Shown one piece after another: positions 1 to 10,152 of a DNA stretch of 64,000 nt; positions within the stretch are counted from its first letter, which is position 1, and every line of letters starts with the position of its first letter. The position numbers and the translations under genes were made by a program. The stretch is from Cyanobium sp. Cruz CV13-4-11 (GTDB lineage Bacteria; Cyanobacteriota; Cyanobacteriia; PCC-6307; Cyanobiaceae), in NCBI RefSeq assembly GCF_024346055.1, contig NZ_JAGQCH010000006.1:102864-166863 (forward strand), given 5' to 3'. A model generated the notes under the pieces. That model searched no databases and was not told the DNA's origin. It saw only the letters and a program-made list of their open reading frames with translations.

Positions 1-353
1 TCGAGATGCATCTCCAGCGGGGGGGTGTCGGGTTGGCTGCTGCGCAACAGAAGCCGGTGGCCACCCTCGGGGTGGGGGCCGATGTCGACGGGTTCACCAG
101 CGATGCTGAAGTCGCGGCGCACGCCGCTGATCAGGTGGCGGGCGTAGGGCAGCACCACCTGCATCAGCGCCTGCAGGTGTTCACGCCGCCCCTCCAGCAG
201 GGGGCGGCCCACCCACTGCAGGCTCCAGCCGGTGATGATGCCGAGGGCAGCACCGCTCTGGCCGATGGAGACGTCGGGGAGCCCTTCCACCTGCAGGCGG
301 CAGCTGAGCTGATCGAAGACGAGGCTCTGCTTCATCACGGAACTCTGAACCAT
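1..353 (-). CDS. DUF4335 family protein (3' end cut by window edge)
   Basis: The reading frame runs on the minus strand from an ATG at 353 (a second in-frame ATG lies at 335) and leaves the window at base 1 without a stop. The visible 117 residues begin MVQSSVMKQSLVFDQLSC and continue with a beta-rich pattern containing LPDVSIGQSGAALGIITGW. I recognise this as the cyanobacterial DUF4335 family, usually found next to DUF3038, which is the gene immediately upstream here (19 bases away). Function is unknown. The C-terminal part lies outside the window. Confidence 0.75.
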   Translation of the reverse strand, partial: MVQSSVMKQSLVFDQLSCRLQVEGLPDVSIGQSGAALGIITGWSLQWVGRPLLEGRREHLQALMQVVLPYARHLISGVRRDFSIAGEPVDIGPHPEGGHRLLLRSSQPDTPPLEMHL

Positions 354-372
354 GGGGGTCTCAGGGGGGGGC

Positions 373-957
373 TCAGGCCACCGCGTCCATCAGGCTGGCC
401 TTGATGCGCTCGAAGCCGCCGTGGCCGGCACAGAGGCTGAGGCCCTGAACCAGCTGCAGCCGCTGGGCGGCCCCATCGGTGGGATCGAGCAATTTCTGCA
501 CGCCGCTGCGGCGGGGATTCATGCGTTCCTGCACCAGTTCCAGCAGACGCCCCTGGAACAGCGCCCAGCGTTCGCTTGCCACCGCCTCCGGCTCGCTGCT
601 GGAGAGCAGGGAGCGCAGCATCGGATACAGGCGATCGGCCATGACGCAGAGGATGCGGATCAGGGCATCGGTTTCGTCGACGGGAACCTCGCCGCGCCGG
701 CAGGTGCGCCGCAGTGGGTTGTGGCAGCGCCGCTTCCACAGCTCCACCCGGTTGGGGAAGAGCCCGCCATAGCCCAGCTGCTCGCTCATCCAGACCATCG
801 CCTCGCCGCCGTTGAGGTCGAGCGCCTCCATGCAGAGCAGCATCAGATCAAGCCGCTCCAGTCCCCTGCGGGGCAGGGGGCTGGAGGGGCGGTCCGGGTT
901 TGCCGCTTCCGAAGTGTCCTTGGCCATAACTGCGATGATGCCAGCGGCGCCGTCCAT
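373..957 (-). CDS. DUF3038 family protein
   Basis: A 194-residue soluble protein, or 184 residues from the second in-frame ATG at 927, which removes a poorly structured ten-residue start ([10 protein letters not shown]) and gives [14 protein letters not shown]. It contains [20 protein letters not shown] and [19 protein letters not shown], which I associate with DUF3038, a cyanobacterial family of unknown function. It precedes the DUF4335 gene on the same strand, so the pair is probably co-transcribed. The 5' end faces apt, whose start is only 37 bases away, so the two divergent promoters must share or invade coding sequence. Confidence 0.75.
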   Translation of the reverse strand: MDGAAGIIAVMAKDTSEAANPDRPSSPLPRRGLERLDLMLLCMEALDLNGGEAMVWMSEQLGYGGLFPNRVELWKRRCHNPLRRTCRRGEVPVDETDALIRILCVMADRLYPMLRSLLSSSEPEAVASERWALFQGRLLELVQERMNPRRSGVQKLLDPTDGAAQRLQLVQGLSLCAGHGGFERIKASLMDAVA

Positions 958-994
958 CCGTCACGTCGCCGGTACCGGTCCCTTCACCAGCACG

Positions 995-1534
995 ATGCCC
1001 AGCAGCCCTTCATCGATCGATCTGCGCACCTGGGTCAGGGACATTCCCGACTTTCCGAAGCCGGGAATTCTCTTCCGTGACCTCACCCCCCTGATGCGGG
1101 ATCCCGAGGGCTGGGGCGAGGCCATCCGCCTGCTGGGCCTGCTCTGCGAGCGGGTGCAGCCTGACCTGATCGTGGGCATCGAATCCCGCGGCTTCATCGT
1201 CGGCACCGCTCTGGCCACCGTCGTCGGCGTCGGCTTCGTGCCGGTGCGCAAGCCCGGCAAGCTGCCCGGCGAGGTGATCGGGGTCGACTACAGCCTCGAG
1301 TACGGCACCGACCGGCTGGAGATGCACAGCGATGCCCTTGGCGAGGGCTCGCGGGTGCTGATCGTCGATGATCTGCTGGCCACCGGCGGCACCGCCGCGG
1401 CCTGCACCGAGCTGGTGCTGAAGGCCGGTGGGGAGCTGTGCGGCTTTGGCTTTCTGGCTGAACTGGCGGCCCTGGAGGGTCGCAACCGGCTGCCGCAGGA
1501 GCATCCGATCGAGTCGCTGATCATCTACAGCTGA
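995..1534 (+). CDS. apt: adenine phosphoribosyltransferase
   Basis: Converts adenine plus PRPP to AMP in cytoplasmic purine salvage. From the ATG at 995 the protein is 179 residues, the usual length for Apt, and starts [20 protein letters not shown]. The family landmarks are visible: [16 protein letters not shown] near the start, [18 protein letters not shown], and the PRPP-binding loop [14 protein letters not shown] followed by ELAALEGR. The frame stays open upstream to 812, but that extension overlaps the opposite-strand gene and has no family similarity, so I rejected it. Confidence 0.95.
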   Translation: MPSSPSSIDLRTWVRDIPDFPKPGILFRDLTPLMRDPEGWGEAIRLLGLLCERVQPDLIVGIESRGFIVGTALATVVGVGFVPVRKPGKLPGEVIGVDYSLEYGTDRLEMHSDALGEGSRVLIVDDLLATGGTAAACTELVLKAGGELCGFGFLAELAALEGRNRLPQEHPIESLIIYS

Positions 1535-1537
1535 GCC

Positions 1538-1750
1538 TCAGCCCTGCTGGTCCTGCCAGGTCAGGACGGTGTCGAACTGTTCGAGGCTGATCAGGCCGAA
1601 CCGCCAGAGCACCGCCGGCAGCGGCGCCTGCTCCAGCTGGGATTGCTTGATGCCCAGCTGCAGGGCGTTCTCACTCAGGCCGAGCTGATGGCGCAGGAAG
1701 CGCACCATGGCCGGAGAGGGCAGGGGCTGGGGAGTGCTGCTGATCACCAT
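1538..1750 (-). CDS. DUF2949 family small protein
   Basis: A 70-residue protein with the core VRFLRHQLGLSENALQLGIK and a C-terminal half rich in hydrophobic and Gln residues ending WQDQQG. I recognise this as DUF2949, a short cyanobacterial family of unknown role. Its 5' end overlaps the 3' end of the FAD monooxygenase gene by 80 bases in a different frame; starting at the internal Met (1708) would cut the overlap to 38 bases and still keep the conserved core. It is convergent with apt, three bases away. Confidence 0.65.
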   Translation of the reverse strand: MVISSTPQPLPSPAMVRFLRHQLGLSENALQLGIKQSQLEQAPLPAVLWRFGLISLEQFDTVLTWQDQQG

Positions 1751-2900
1751 CGCCCCATGCTGGGAGTGCCTGGCGCAGGCGGCAAGGCCCCTGGGTCATG
1801 GCCCGCAGGGCCAGGCCCCGGCTCCAGCCGAACCGCGACAGGACCCCGAAGGCCAGGCTGCGCAGGGGCAGCAGCAGGGGCTGACGGTTGGAGAAGAGCC
1901 GCACCAGAAGGTCGGTGGCCAGCAGGGTGAGCAACAGATCGGGCCAGCGGCGGCGCCCATAGGCCGCAGCCAGGCGACGCGGGGAGAGCGTTCCCCGGGC
2001 GGCCTGTTCGGCGAGCTGGTGCAGCACCGCCACATCCCGCCAGCAGAGATTCAACCCCTGACCGCCCACCGGATGGCAGCGGTGGGCGCTTTCGCCCACC
2101 AGCACCGTGCGGCCGCGATGCAGGCGGCGGGCCAGCTGCAGGGCCACCGGAAAACGGCGAGGCGCCGCCAGCAGGGACTCGGGCTGGAGATCGTCCGGCA
2201 GGGCCCCCGCCAGCCGATCGAGGAAGGCAGGGCCGCCCAGGGCTTCGAGCTGCTGGCAGCGGGCCGTGGGCGCACTCCAGACCAGCTGGAAGCGGCGCTC
2301 GCCGAGGGGAAGCACCGCAAAGGGCCCTTCAGGCCGCAGCAGCTCCCAGGCTTCGTCGTCGGCGCCGCCACCCATCTGCACCTGCACGGTGAGGCAGGCC
2401 TGGGCGTAGGTGTGGCACCACTGACCGATCCCCAGGGCCCGCCTGGTGGGGGAGTCGGGTCCGTCGGCGGCCACGAGCAGGTCGGGTTCGCTGGCGGCGA
2501 TCGGCGTCGCCGTCCCCAGCGCCAGCTCAATGGCGGGGTGCTGGCCCAGGCGCCGCAGCAGCAGCGCCATCAGGGGCCGGTGCGAGCCGATCCAGCCCAC
2601 CGCGCCGGCGTGCCCCAGGTCGGTGGGATCGAAGCTGACGCGGCGAGCCGTCGCACCGTCCTGGAGCCGCAGGCGGCGGAAGGGAACTAGCTGGTGCTGC
2701 AGCTCGCCCCAGAGGCCAAGCCGCTCCAGCAGGTCACGGCTGGAATGGGTGAAGGCATAGGCCCGCTCCCGGCCCTGCAGCGCCTCGGGGGAGAGGGGAT
2801 CGTGGAGGCTCACGTGCCAGCCGGCCTGCGCCAGGGCCAGGGCCGTCAGGGCGCCGGTGGGGCCGGCTCCGTTGATCCGGGCGAGGAGCGAAGGGCGCAT
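1671..2900 (-). CDS. FAD-dependent monooxygenase, UbiH/COQ6-like
   Basis: A 409-residue flavoprotein hydroxylase. The N-terminal Rossmann fold carries a slightly altered dinucleotide motif (INGAGPTGALTALALAQAGW), a middle DG motif (LLVAADGPDS) and the FAD ribityl-binding motif near residue 270 (VLVGESAHRCHPVGGQGLN). These are the three classic motifs of the UbiH/UbiF/COQ6 class, which hydroxylate aromatic rings of quinones and related compounds. The exact substrate cannot be read from sequence. I took the ATG at 2900; a GTG two codons upstream (2906) is possible. It overlaps the DUF2949 gene downstream, suggesting co-transcription. Confidence 0.8.
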   Translation of the reverse strand: MRPSLLARINGAGPTGALTALALAQAGWHVSLHDPLSPEALQGRERAYAFTHSSRDLLERLGLWGELQHQLVPFRRLRLQDGATARRVSFDPTDLGHAGAVGWIGSHRPLMALLLRRLGQHPAIELALGTATPIAASEPDLLVAADGPDSPTRRALGIGQWCHTYAQACLTVQVQMGGGADDEAWELLRPEGPFAVLPLGERRFQLVWSAPTARCQQLEALGGPAFLDRLAGALPDDLQPESLLAAPRRFPVALQLARRLHRGRTVLVGESAHRCHPVGGQGLNLCWRDVAVLHQLAEQAARGTLSPRRLAAAYGRRRWPDLLLTLLATDLLVRLFSNRQPLLLPLRSLAFGVLSRFGWSRGLALRAMTQGPCRLRQALPAWGDGDQQHSPAPALSGHGALPAPSARPE

Positions 2901-2980
2901 GGCCACAAAAAAGCCGCAACAGAAAGTCTGCTGCGGTGAAGGGGGCCGCCGTGATCGGCGGCCTGAAGGGGGTGCCGGAT

Positions 2981-3238
2981 TCAGCCGATGCCGAGCAGAC
3001 CGCGGGTGAAGGCCTCGCCGCCCAGGGCGAATTCGGTGGCGAGCAGGGCGATGAAGCCGAGCATGGCCATGCGGCCGTTGAGCTTCTCGGCGCGCTCGTG
3101 GAAGCCCCAGCCGCTCTCGGCGCTCACCACTTCCATGCGGGGCTCGGTGGCGAAGGCGTTGAGGCGGCCGCCGTCTTCGGTGGTGACGGTGGCGCCGCGG
3201 ATGGCGGAACGATCGAGGGCGGTGGGGGTGGCGGTCAT
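2981..3238 (-). CDS. hli: high-light-inducible protein (HLIP)
   Basis: An 85-residue single-helix chlorophyll-binding protein of the thylakoid membrane, which protects photosystems and chlorophyll-synthesis intermediates under light stress. The family signature lies at residues 49-60 ([12 protein letters not shown]), followed by a transmembrane stretch ([15 protein letters not shown]). The roughly 45-residue N-terminal extension before the helix is typical of the longer HLIPs. A strong ribosome-binding sequence (AAGGAG) sits 8-9 bases before the ATG. The gene is monocistronic in appearance, and its upstream region has a dyad described separately. Confidence 0.92.
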   Translation of the reverse strand: MTATPTALDRSAIRGATVTTEDGGRLNAFATEPRMEVVSAESGWGFHERAEKLNGRMAMLGFIALLATEFALGGEAFTRGLLGIG

Positions 3239-3255
3239 GGGAGAACTCCTTGAGA

Positions 3256-3275
3256 AGTGTTACGCGAATTGTAAC
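3256..3275 (-). promoter_or_regulatory. dyad resembling an HLR1 light-response element upstream of hli
   Basis: On the minus strand the sequence GTTACAATTCGCGTAACACT lies 18-37 bases before the hli start. Its first half matches the HLR1 half-site (G/T)TTACA recognised by the response regulator RpaB in cyanobacteria; the second half (GTAACA) forms an inverted rather than the usual direct repeat. The match is therefore partial, and the position so near the start codon implies a short leader. Confidence 0.35.
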
Positions 3276-3303
3276 GCAATGTTTCGGTTCCGTCCAGCTT
3301 CCC

Positions 3304-3951
3304 TCACCCCAGGCGCCTGAGGCAGAGCTCCTCGAAGGCCGGCCGCAGCAGGTAGGGGTATTCCCCCACCCACTGCTTCAACTGGGGCAGCCAGCCATCG
3401 GAGAGGGCGCCGATGCGGGAGAAGTCCTTGCGCTCGCTCAGCACCAGGCAGCGGATCACCATTCCCGGTCGGATCAGCTCGTGCTTCTTCTCCAGGGGGA
3501 AGCGGATCTGGCCCAGGTAGCCCTCCTCGTCCTCCAGCTCCAGGCACAGCCAGGTGCGCCGGTTCTCCACCAGCTCAAGCCGCCCCTGGCGGTTGGCCTG
3601 TTCCCGCCGGTTCTCCACCACCTCCCGCCGGAACAGGTCGGCCACCACCCCCTCGAAGATCGCGGCCGCCGGGTAACGCCGCAGCAGGGCGTTGCGGCGG
3701 CCCGCCTCCAGGATCGGCCCCCACAGCACATACAGAAGGAACACGAAGCCCACCACCAGGAACACCGGGCCGGCCTGGCTGCGGAACAGGAGCACCTGGC
3801 TGATCAGCAGCGCGATCACCCCGCCGATCACCGAAATCAGCACCCGCTGCAGCAGTTTGCGCGGGTCGCCGCTGCTGGCGCTGAACTGGGAGCCCGTGGC
3901 CACCGCCGGGATCAGGCGTACCAGTTCGCCGGGTTTGAGGGGGATCAGCAT
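3304..3951 (-). CDS. conserved cyanobacterial two-helix membrane protein
   Basis: A 215-residue protein from the ATG at 3951 (MLIPLKPGELVRLIPAVATG). Two adjacent transmembrane helices lie at about residues 36-80 (VLISVIGGVIALLISQVLLF and VFLVVGFVFLLYVLWG), followed by a soluble domain of charged, beta-rich character. I know similar cyanobacterial proteins carrying the doubtful label phosphate ABC transporter permease, but I see no permease features. It begins 19 bases after dapB on the same strand, so it is likely in the dapB operon. An upstream frame extension to 4056 overlaps dapB and is rejected. Confidence 0.65.
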   Translation of the reverse strand: MLIPLKPGELVRLIPAVATGSQFSASSGDPRKLLQRVLISVIGGVIALLISQVLLFRSQAGPVFLVVGFVFLLYVLWGPILEAGRRNALLRRYPAAAIFEGVVADLFRREVVENRREQANRQGRLELVENRRTWLCLELEDEEGYLGQIRFPLEKKHELIRPGMVIRCLVLSERKDFSRIGALSDGWLPQLKQWVGEYPYLLRPAFEELCLRRLG

Positions 3952-3970
3952 CGACTCTTGGGGGGGCAGC

Positions 3971-4837
3971 TCACAGGAGCCTCTCCAGTCCATAGACAAG
4001 GCCGCCCAGGCTGCGCACCTTGCGGACCGTGAGCAACACCCCGGGCATGTAGGCACTGCGGTCGATCGTGTCGTGGCGCAGGGTGTAGGTCTCGCCTGGG
4101 GAGCCGAACATCACCTCCTGGTGGGCCACCAGCCCGGGCAGCCGCACCGAATGCAGCCGCAGGCCGCTGTCCCGCTGTCCGCCCCGGCAGCCGGCCAGGC
4201 TCTCGTGCTCCTCCACCTGGGGGGGATTGAACGGTTTGCCGAGTTCCTCCATCAGTTCGGCGGTCTTGAGGCAGGTGCCGCTGGGGGCATCGGCCTTGCG
4301 GTTGTGGTGCAGCTCGGTGAGCTCGGCGTAGTCGTAGAAGCGGGCCGCCGCCGCCGCCGCCTGCTGCAGCAGCACCATGCCCACGCAGAAGTTCGGCACC
4401 ACGGCGCCCCCCATCGAGGCCTTGTCGGCAAAGCGGGCCAGGTCCGCCAGCTGGTCGGGACGCAGGCCGGTGGTGCCGATCACCGGATGGACGCCATAGG
4501 CGAAGGCGCCGCGGCAGTGCTCGAAGACGACGCTGGGATGGGTGAAGTCGACCAGCACCGCACCGCCGCCCGGCCCGGCCTGGCGCACTGCCTGGCTCGC
4601 CTGGCAGAGGGTGCCTTCGAAATCGGCGCTCAACGCCACCTCCAGCTCCCCGAGACCCAGGGCCAGCCCCACATCCTCCCCTTCATGGCCCGGGGTGGTG
4701 TCGATGGCTCCCACCAGGGCGCAGTCGGGGGCCGCCACCACGGCCTTGATCACCTCGGCCCCCATGCGGCCCAGGGCCCCGGCCACCACCACCGGGATCG
4801 GCGCCGGCTCTGCTGGGGACGGGGAGGTCGCGGTCAT
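3971..4837 (-). CDS. dapB: 4-hydroxy-tetrahydrodipicolinate reductase
   Basis: Catalyses the NAD(P)H-dependent reduction step of the diaminopimelate/lysine pathway, which supplies peptidoglycan and lysine. The 288-residue length fits the family. Landmarks: the nucleotide-binding loop [14 protein letters not shown] near residue 16, the conserved GTTGL, and the substrate-binding signature [14 protein letters not shown] with its catalytic His pair and Lys. It stands divergent from chlH with 137 bases between the start codons, so both promoters lie in that gap. Confidence 0.95.
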   Translation of the reverse strand: MTATSPSPAEPAPIPVVVAGALGRMGAEVIKAVVAAPDCALVGAIDTTPGHEGEDVGLALGLGELEVALSADFEGTLCQASQAVRQAGPGGGAVLVDFTHPSVVFEHCRGAFAYGVHPVIGTTGLRPDQLADLARFADKASMGGAVVPNFCVGMVLLQQAAAAAARFYDYAELTELHHNRKADAPSGTCLKTAELMEELGKPFNPPQVEEHESLAGCRGGQRDSGLRLHSVRLPGLVAHQEVMFGSPGETYTLRHDTIDRSAYMPGVLLTVRKVRSLGGLVYGLERLL

Positions 4838-4974
4838 GGGCGCTCAGCACTCCAGGCGAGCCTATGTGGCCCGGCCCGCCGCCAGGGCGTGGGCCTGTAA
4901 CGCTGCGCTGCAACCGATCGCGTCCCCGGCGCGGCCTCCGTAGGCTGCTTCACATTGCTCAACGCTTCCGCCGC

Positions 4975-7900
4975 ATGTTCACGCAGGTCCGTTCCGCCAG
5001 CCGCCGGGTCAGCCCTGCCCCCACCGATGGCGCCAACGACCGGGTGGTGATGAAGGCCGTGTATGTGGTGCTCGAGCCCCAGTACCAGAACGCCCTCACC
5101 ACTGCCGCCACCGGCCTCAACGACCAGAACGGTCCCCTGGCGGTGGAGCTGAGCGGCTACCTGATCGAGGAGCTGCGCGACCCGGCCAACTACGCCGACT
5201 TCTGCGCCGACGTGGCGGCGGCCGATGTCTTCATCGCCTCGCTGATCTTCATCGAGGATCTGGCCCAGAAGGTGGTGGAGGCCGTGGCCCCCCACCGCGA
5301 CCGGCTCAAGGCGGTGGTGGTGTTCCCGTCGATGCCGGAGGTGATGCGCCTCAACAAGCTGGGCACCTTCTCGATGGCCCAGCTGGGCCAGAGCAAGAGC
5401 GCCATCGCCCAGTTCATGCGCAAGCGCAAGGAAGCCAATGGGGCCGGCTTCCAGGACGCCATGCTCAAGCTGCTGAACACCCTGCCGACGGTGCTCAAGT
5501 ACCTGCCGGTGGAGAAGGCCCAGGACGCCCGTTCCTTCATGCTCAGCTTCCAGTACTGGCTGGGGGGAACGCCGGACAACCTGCGTAACTTCCTGCTGAT
5601 GCTGGCCGACCGCTACGTCTTCGGCAAAGCGGAGCTGGGACGGCCCCAGCTGACGGTGGCCGACCCGGTGGTGTTCCCGGACCTGGGCATCTGGCACCCG
5701 ATGGCCCCGGGCATGTTCGAGGACCTCAAGGAATACCTCAACTGGAGCGCCAGCCGCGCCGATCTCAGCGAGAAGGCCCGCCGGGGCCCGGTGATCGGCC
5801 TGGTGCTGCAGCGCAGCCACATCGTCACCGGCGATGACGCCCACTACGTAGCCATCATTCAGGAGCTGGAGTACCGGGGCGCCACGGTGATCCCCGTGTT
5901 CTGCGGCGGTCTGGATTTCTCCAGGCCCGTCTCCTCTTTCTTCTACGACCCCCTCAACCCTGAGCAGCCCCTGGTGGACGGGGTGGTGAGCCTCACCGGC
6001 TTCGCCCTGGTGGGCGGCCCGGCCCGCCAGGATCACCCCAAGGCCATCGAGACCCTCAAGCGGCTCAACCGCCCCTACATGGTGGCCCTGCCCCTGGTCT
6101 TCCAGACCACCCAGGAGTGGGAAGAGAGCGATCTGGGGCTGCACCCGGTGCAGGTGGCCCTGCAGATCGCCATCCCCGAGCTCGACGGCGCCATCGAACC
6201 GATCGTGCTTTCGGGGCGCGACGACGCCACCGGCAAGGCCCACACCCTGCAGGACCGGGTGGATGCCATCGCCGAGCGGGCCATCCGCTGGGCGTCGCTG
6301 CGAATCAAGCCCCGCTCCGAAAAGAAACTGGCCATCACGGTGTTCAGCTTCCCCCCCGACAAGGGCAACGTGGGCACCGCGGCCTACCTCGATGTGTTCG
6401 GCTCCATCCATCGGGTGCTGGAGGAGATGAAGGCCAAGGGCTATGACGTGCAGGACCTGCCGCGCGATTCCAAGGCCCTGATGGAGGCGGTGATCAACGA
6501 TCCCGAGGCGCTGCAGGGCGCTCCGGAGCTGTCGATCGCCCACCGCATGAGCGTGGAGGAATACGAGCGGCTCACCCCCTATTCCGAGCGCCTGGAAGAG
6601 AACTGGGGCAAGCCCCCGGGCAGCCTCAACTCCGACGGCACCAACCTGCTCATCTACGGCCGCCACTTCGGCAACGTGTTCGTGGGGGTGCAGCCCACCT
6701 TCGGCTACGAGGGCGATCCGATGCGCCTGCTCTATTCCCGCAGCGCCAGCCCCCACCACGGCTTCGCCGCCTACTACACCTATCTGGAGAAGGTGTGGGG
6801 CGCCGATGCGGTGCTTCACTTCGGCACCCATGGCTCCCTGGAGTTCATGCCCGGCAAGCAGATGGGCATGAGCGAAACCTGCTACCCCGATTCCCTCATC
6901 GGCGCCCTGCCCAACCTCTACTACTACGCCGCCAACAACCCATCGGAGGCCACCATCGCCAAGCGGCGCGGTTACGCCTCCACGATCAGCTACCTCACCC
7001 CTCCGGCCGAGAACGCCGGCCTCTATAAGGGGCTCAAGGAGCTGGGTGAGCTGGTGGGGTCCTACCAGCAGCTGCGCGAGAGCTCCCGGGGTGTGCAGAT
7101 CGTCAACGCGATCATCGAAACCGCCCGCCAGTGCAACCTCGACAAGGACGTGGTCCTGCCCGAGGGTGAGGCCGACGCGGCGGCCCTCGACCTCGACGGC
7201 CGGGATGGGGTGGTGGGAGCCGTGTACCGCCAGCTGATGGAGATCGAGAGCCGGCTGCTCCCCTGCGGGCTGCACACCATCGGCAAGCCGCCCACCGCCG
7301 AGGAGGCGGTCGCCACCCTGGTGAGCATTGCCGCCCTGGAGCGGGAGGAGGAGGGACTGCGTTCGCTGCCGGGGCTGCTGGCCGAGAGCCGGGGGCGCAC
7401 GATCGCGGAGGTGTACCGGGGCAACGATGAAGGCGTGCTGGCGGATGTGGAGCTCAACCGGGTGATCACCGAGGCCTGCCGTTCGGCGGTGGGGGCCATG
7501 GTGCGCCAGGTCACCGGCAGCGATGGCCGGGTCAGCCTGCAGCGCCGCTTCGTCTGGTTCTTCGATCTGCTGGAGCGCTTCGGCTACCGCCTGCCCTCCC
7601 CCTGGCTGAGCGCCTGCCGCCAGGCGGGCTTTGCCGATGTGGACGTCACCGAGCTGGATCGCCAGTTCGCCTATTTGCGCTTCTGCCTGGAGCAGATCTG
7701 CGCCGATATGGAGATGGAGAGCCTGCTGCGGGCCCTCGATGGCGAGTATGTGCTGCCGGGGCCTGGTGGCGATCCGATCCGCAATCCCGGCGTGCTGCCC
7801 AGCGGCAAGAACATCCACGCCCTCGATCCCCAATCGATTCCCACCCGGGCGGCGATCGCCGCCGCCAAGGTGGTGGTGGACCGGCTGATCGAGCGCCAGA

Positions 7901-8991
7901 AGGCGGAGCAGGGCAGCTGGCCGGAAACGATCGCCTGCGTGCTCTGGGGCACCGACAACATCAAGACCTACGGCGAATCGCTGGCCCAGATCCTCTGGTT
8001 CATCGGCGTGCGGCCGGTGGCCGATTCCCTCGGCCGGGTGAACAAGCTGGAGCTGATCTCGCTCGAAGAGCTGGGCCGGCCTCGCATCGATGTGGTGGTG
8101 AACTGCTCGGGCGTGTTCCGCGACCTGTTCATCAACCAGATGGGCCTGATCGACCAGGGGGTGAAGATGGCCGCCGAGGCCGAGGAGCCCCTGGAGATGA
8201 ACTTTGTGCGCAAGCACAGCCAGGAGCAGGCCGCCGAGCAGGGCATCTCGCTGCGGGACGCCGCCACCCGCGTGTTTTCGAACGCCAGCGGTAGCTACTC
8301 CTCCAATGTGAACCTGGCGGTGGAGAACAGCACCTGGGAGGAGGAGGGCGAACTGCAGGAGATGTATCTCTCCCGCAAAACCTTTGCTTTTAATGCCGAC
8401 AACCCCGGCGAGATGAATCAAAACCGTGAAGTGTTTGAAGCGGCGATGAAAACTGCTGATGTTACCTTCCAAAACCTCGATTCCGCCGAGATCTCGCTCA
8501 CCGATGTGAGCCACTACTTCGACTCCGACCCCACCAAGCTGATCGCGGGATTGCGGGCCGACGGCAAGGCCCCCACCAGCTACATCGCCGACACTACCAC
8601 GGCCAACGCCCAGGTGCGGAGCTTGAGCGAAACGATCCGGCTCGATTCCCGCACCAAGCTGCTCAACCCCAAGTGGTACGAGGGCATGCTCAACTCGGGC
8701 TACGAAGGGGTGCGCGAGGTGGCCAAACGGCTCAACTTCACCCTGGGTTGGAGCGCCACCAGCGGTGCCGTGGATAATTTCGTGTATGAAGAGGCCAACG
8801 ACACCTTCATCAACGATGCCGAGATGCGTCAGCGGCTGCTGGAGCTCAACCCCCACAGCTTCCGCCGCATTGTGGGCACCCTGCTGGAGGTGAACGGCCG
8901 CGGCTACTGGCAAACCTCAGCTGAGAACATCGCCCAGTTGCAGGAGATCTATCAGGAGATTGAGGATCGGATTGAGGGGGTGAGCAGCTGA
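4975..8991 (+). CDS. chlH: magnesium chelatase subunit H
   Basis: The large porphyrin-binding, catalytic subunit of Mg-chelatase, which with ChlI and ChlD inserts Mg2+ into protoporphyrin IX as the first committed step of chlorophyll synthesis. From the ATG at 4975 ([19 protein letters not shown]) it is 1338 residues, the normal length for cyanobacterial ChlH. The protein is continuous, with typical segments such as [20 protein letters not shown] and the C-terminal [14 protein letters not shown] and [20 protein letters not shown]. The 37-codon upstream extension lacks family similarity and was excluded. It is one of the reference points flanking the accessory island. Confidence 0.97.
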   Translation: MFTQVRSASRRVSPAPTDGANDRVVMKAVYVVLEPQYQNALTTAATGLNDQNGPLAVELSGYLIEELRDPANYADFCADVAAADVFIASLIFIEDLAQKVVEAVAPHRDRLKAVVVFPSMPEVMRLNKLGTFSMAQLGQSKSAIAQFMRKRKEANGAGFQDAMLKLLNTLPTVLKYLPVEKAQDARSFMLSFQYWLGGTPDNLRNFLLMLADRYVFGKAELGRPQLTVADPVVFPDLGIWHPMAPGMFEDLKEYLNWSASRADLSEKARRGPVIGLVLQRSHIVTGDDAHYVAIIQELEYRGATVIPVFCGGLDFSRPVSSFFYDPLNPEQPLVDGVVSLTGFALVGGPARQDHPKAIETLKRLNRPYMVALPLVFQTTQEWEESDLGLHPVQVALQIAIPELDGAIEPIVLSGRDDATGKAHTLQDRVDAIAERAIRWASLRIKPRSEKKLAITVFSFPPDKGNVGTAAYLDVFGSIHRVLEEMKAKGYDVQDLPRDSKALMEAVINDPEALQGAPELSIAHRMSVEEYERLTPYSERLEENWGKPPGSLNSDGTNLLIYGRHFGNVFVGVQPTFGYEGDPMRLLYSRSASPHHGFAAYYTYLEKVWGADAVLHFGTHGSLEFMPGKQMGMSETCYPDSLIGALPNLYYYAANNPSEATIAKRRGYASTISYLTPPAENAGLYKGLKELGELVGSYQQLRESSRGVQIVNAIIETARQCNLDKDVVLPEGEADAAALDLDGRDGVVGAVYRQLMEIESRLLPCGLHTIGKPPTAEEAVATLVSIAALEREEEGLRSLPGLLAESRGRTIAEVYRGNDEGVLADVELNRVITEACRSAVGAMVRQVTGSDGRVSLQRRFVWFFDLLERFGYRLPSPWLSACRQAGFADVDVTELDRQFAYLRFCLEQICADMEMESLLRALDGEYVLPGPGGDPIRNPGVLPSGKNIHALDPQSIPTRAAIAAAKVVVDRLIERQKAEQGSWPETIACVLWGTDNIKTYGESLAQILWFIGVRPVADSLGRVNKLELISLEELGRPRIDVVVNCSGVFRDLFINQMGLIDQGVKMAAEAEEPLEMNFVRKHSQEQAAEQGISLRDAATRVFSNASGSYSSNVNLAVENSTWEEEGELQEMYLSRKTFAFNADNPGEMNQNREVFEAAMKTADVTFQNLDSAEISLTDVSHYFDSDPTKLIAGLRADGKAPTSYIADTTTANAQVRSLSETIRLDSRTKLLNPKWYEGMLNSGYEGVREVAKRLNFTLGWSATSGAVDNFVYEEANDTFINDAEMRQRLLELNPHSFRRIVGTLLEVNGRGYWQTSAENIAQLQEIYQEIEDRIEGVSS

Positions 8992-8996
8992 TCAGC

Positions 8997-9023
8997 AGCG
9001 GTTGGTTGATCAATCAACCCGCT
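8997..9023. repeat. near-perfect palindrome just after chlH
   Basis: A 27-base dyad centred on TTGATCAA: the left arm AGCGGTTGGTTGATC pairs with GATCAATCAACCCGCT, with one unpaired base. It starts six bases after the chlH stop. There is no following T-run, so it may be a weak chlH 3' end hairpin or a protein-binding site; I cannot decide. Confidence 0.4.
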
Positions 9024-9144
9024 GGCGTGGGCCATTAGTACAGGCGGTAGAGCCTTGAAGCAAGCAGCTGGCCGCAGGCACTGAGGAGAACCATGGCATC
9101 GCCAGCAGCAGCGCAGCTCCAGGTAAATAGAAGGATTAATGTAC

Positions 9145-9166
9145 AAAAAACCTCCCTTGCGGGAGG
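9145..9166 (-). terminator. rho-independent terminator of the secreted-protein gene
   Basis: On the minus strand CCTCCC-GCAA-GGGAGG forms a perfect six-pair stem with a four-base loop, followed directly by six T residues. It lies 24 bases beyond the stop of the gene starting at 9855, so it ends that transcript. Confidence 0.85.
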
Positions 9167-9189
9167 CTTTGAGCATACGGTCTAAGAAA

Positions 9190-9855
9190 TCACGCTGCAG
9201 AACGGATGCGAGAACGAAGCTTACGTGACAGACCAAAAGCCGTGGCTGCGCCCAGCAAGGGAAGTGGGCCTGGTACTCCTGGTACTGGGTTTGCACTAGC
9301 AGTCCATGAACCAACAACAGCGTTGAGAGAAGCACTCAATGTTGTAGGATTAAAGGTAAAAGATTGTGTAAAGGTCTGCGAAGTTAGCTGTGGCTGGAAT
9401 GACCCTGTTGTTGCACTTGCGAAACTTCCCGTTCTTGTAAAAGTAGCTGGGCTGGTAAGACCAGGAGCAGAAAGTGTAACGGTAGCGGCATTGGTACCAC
9501 TAAAACTGTTGACACCACCTCCGGTAAAGGCTTCATCGAAAGTATAATTAAAAAGCGGAGTGGGAATTAAGGTGACTGTATAGTTAATAGAAGCATTTAG
9601 TGATATTTGGTTCGCACGAGACGGATTGAATAGGAGGTTGACTTCACCACCACGATTCGAAAACCCGGCAATCTGGAGACTATCACTTAAGCCAGGAGTA
9701 AATCCTGTGAACGTAAAACCTGAAAACTGAACACCATTTTCGGTAACGTTGCAAGCTGACAAATTACTAAAGAAGCAGGTTGCAGCATGGGCAGAACCAG
9801 ATAAACATGCTGGTGTCAGCAACAATGGCAAGAAAAATTTAAAATTGGCGCGCAT
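9190..9855 (-). CDS. secreted protein with PEP-CTERM-like sorting tail
   Basis: A 221-residue exported protein. It begins with a signal peptide (MRANFKFFLPLLLTPACLSG, cut near AHA-AT) and then a Ser/Thr/Asn-rich, beta-type region with few charged residues. The C-terminus has the tripartite layout of an exosortase-type sorting signal: a Pro-Gly motif (VPGPLPLLGAA), a short hydrophobic stretch, and a basic end (SRKLRSRIRSAA). This exact tail style (PGPLPLLG...FG.SRKLR) recurs in cyanobacterial exported proteins. Its base composition is clearly more AT-rich than chlH, which suggests transfer. The function of the body is unknown. Confidence 0.7.
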   Translation of the reverse strand: MRANFKFFLPLLLTPACLSGSAHAATCFFSNLSACNVTENGVQFSGFTFTGFTPGLSDSLQIAGFSNRGGEVNLLFNPSRANQISLNASINYTVTLIPTPLFNYTFDEAFTGGGVNSFSGTNAATVTLSAPGLTSPATFTRTGSFASATTGSFQPQLTSQTFTQSFTFNPTTLSASLNAVVGSWTASANPVPGVPGPLPLLGAATAFGLSRKLRSRIRSAA

Positions 9856-10032
9856 GTGAAAAGTTCTTTTGTTTGGATCTACAGGTCACACACACGAGGC
9901 GTCAATGCGACCTAAGTGTTGATTTGATGACACACCCAAGGCTCTGTTTGGCGGTTGGCTCATGCCCCGACCATTTGCATCAACCCCCAACCATAGCGAT
10001 CCATCGCCGCGAGCTGGGGCTCTTGGCTGTGG

Positions 10033-10150
10033 CCCGTTGGCTGGAGGTCAGAGCGCCGCAGCGGTTTTGCTGGCGGAGGGTGAGGGCGGAGGCGGTGATC
10101 CCACCCATGGCGCAGATCTCGGCAGCGGTGCGGCCGCTGAAGCTGGAGGG
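10033..10150 (-). pseudogene. degenerate fragment of a DUF2887/Rpn-type C-terminal unit
   Basis: Reading the minus strand from 10150, the sequence encodes FSGRTAAEICAMGGITA, then skips the whole middle of the unit and resumes at RCGALTSSQRA. Both pieces match the C-terminal units of the neighbouring copies, so this is an internally deleted leftover of the same family. It has no start codon of its own. Confidence 0.7.
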
Positions 10151-10152
10151 GC

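Noticed and set aside
4834..8913. A 1359-codon open frame antisense to chlH.
   Set aside because: In GC-rich coding sequence the opposite strand often stays open. Its product is repetitive His/Gly/Leu-rich sequence with no family features, and chlH is certain.
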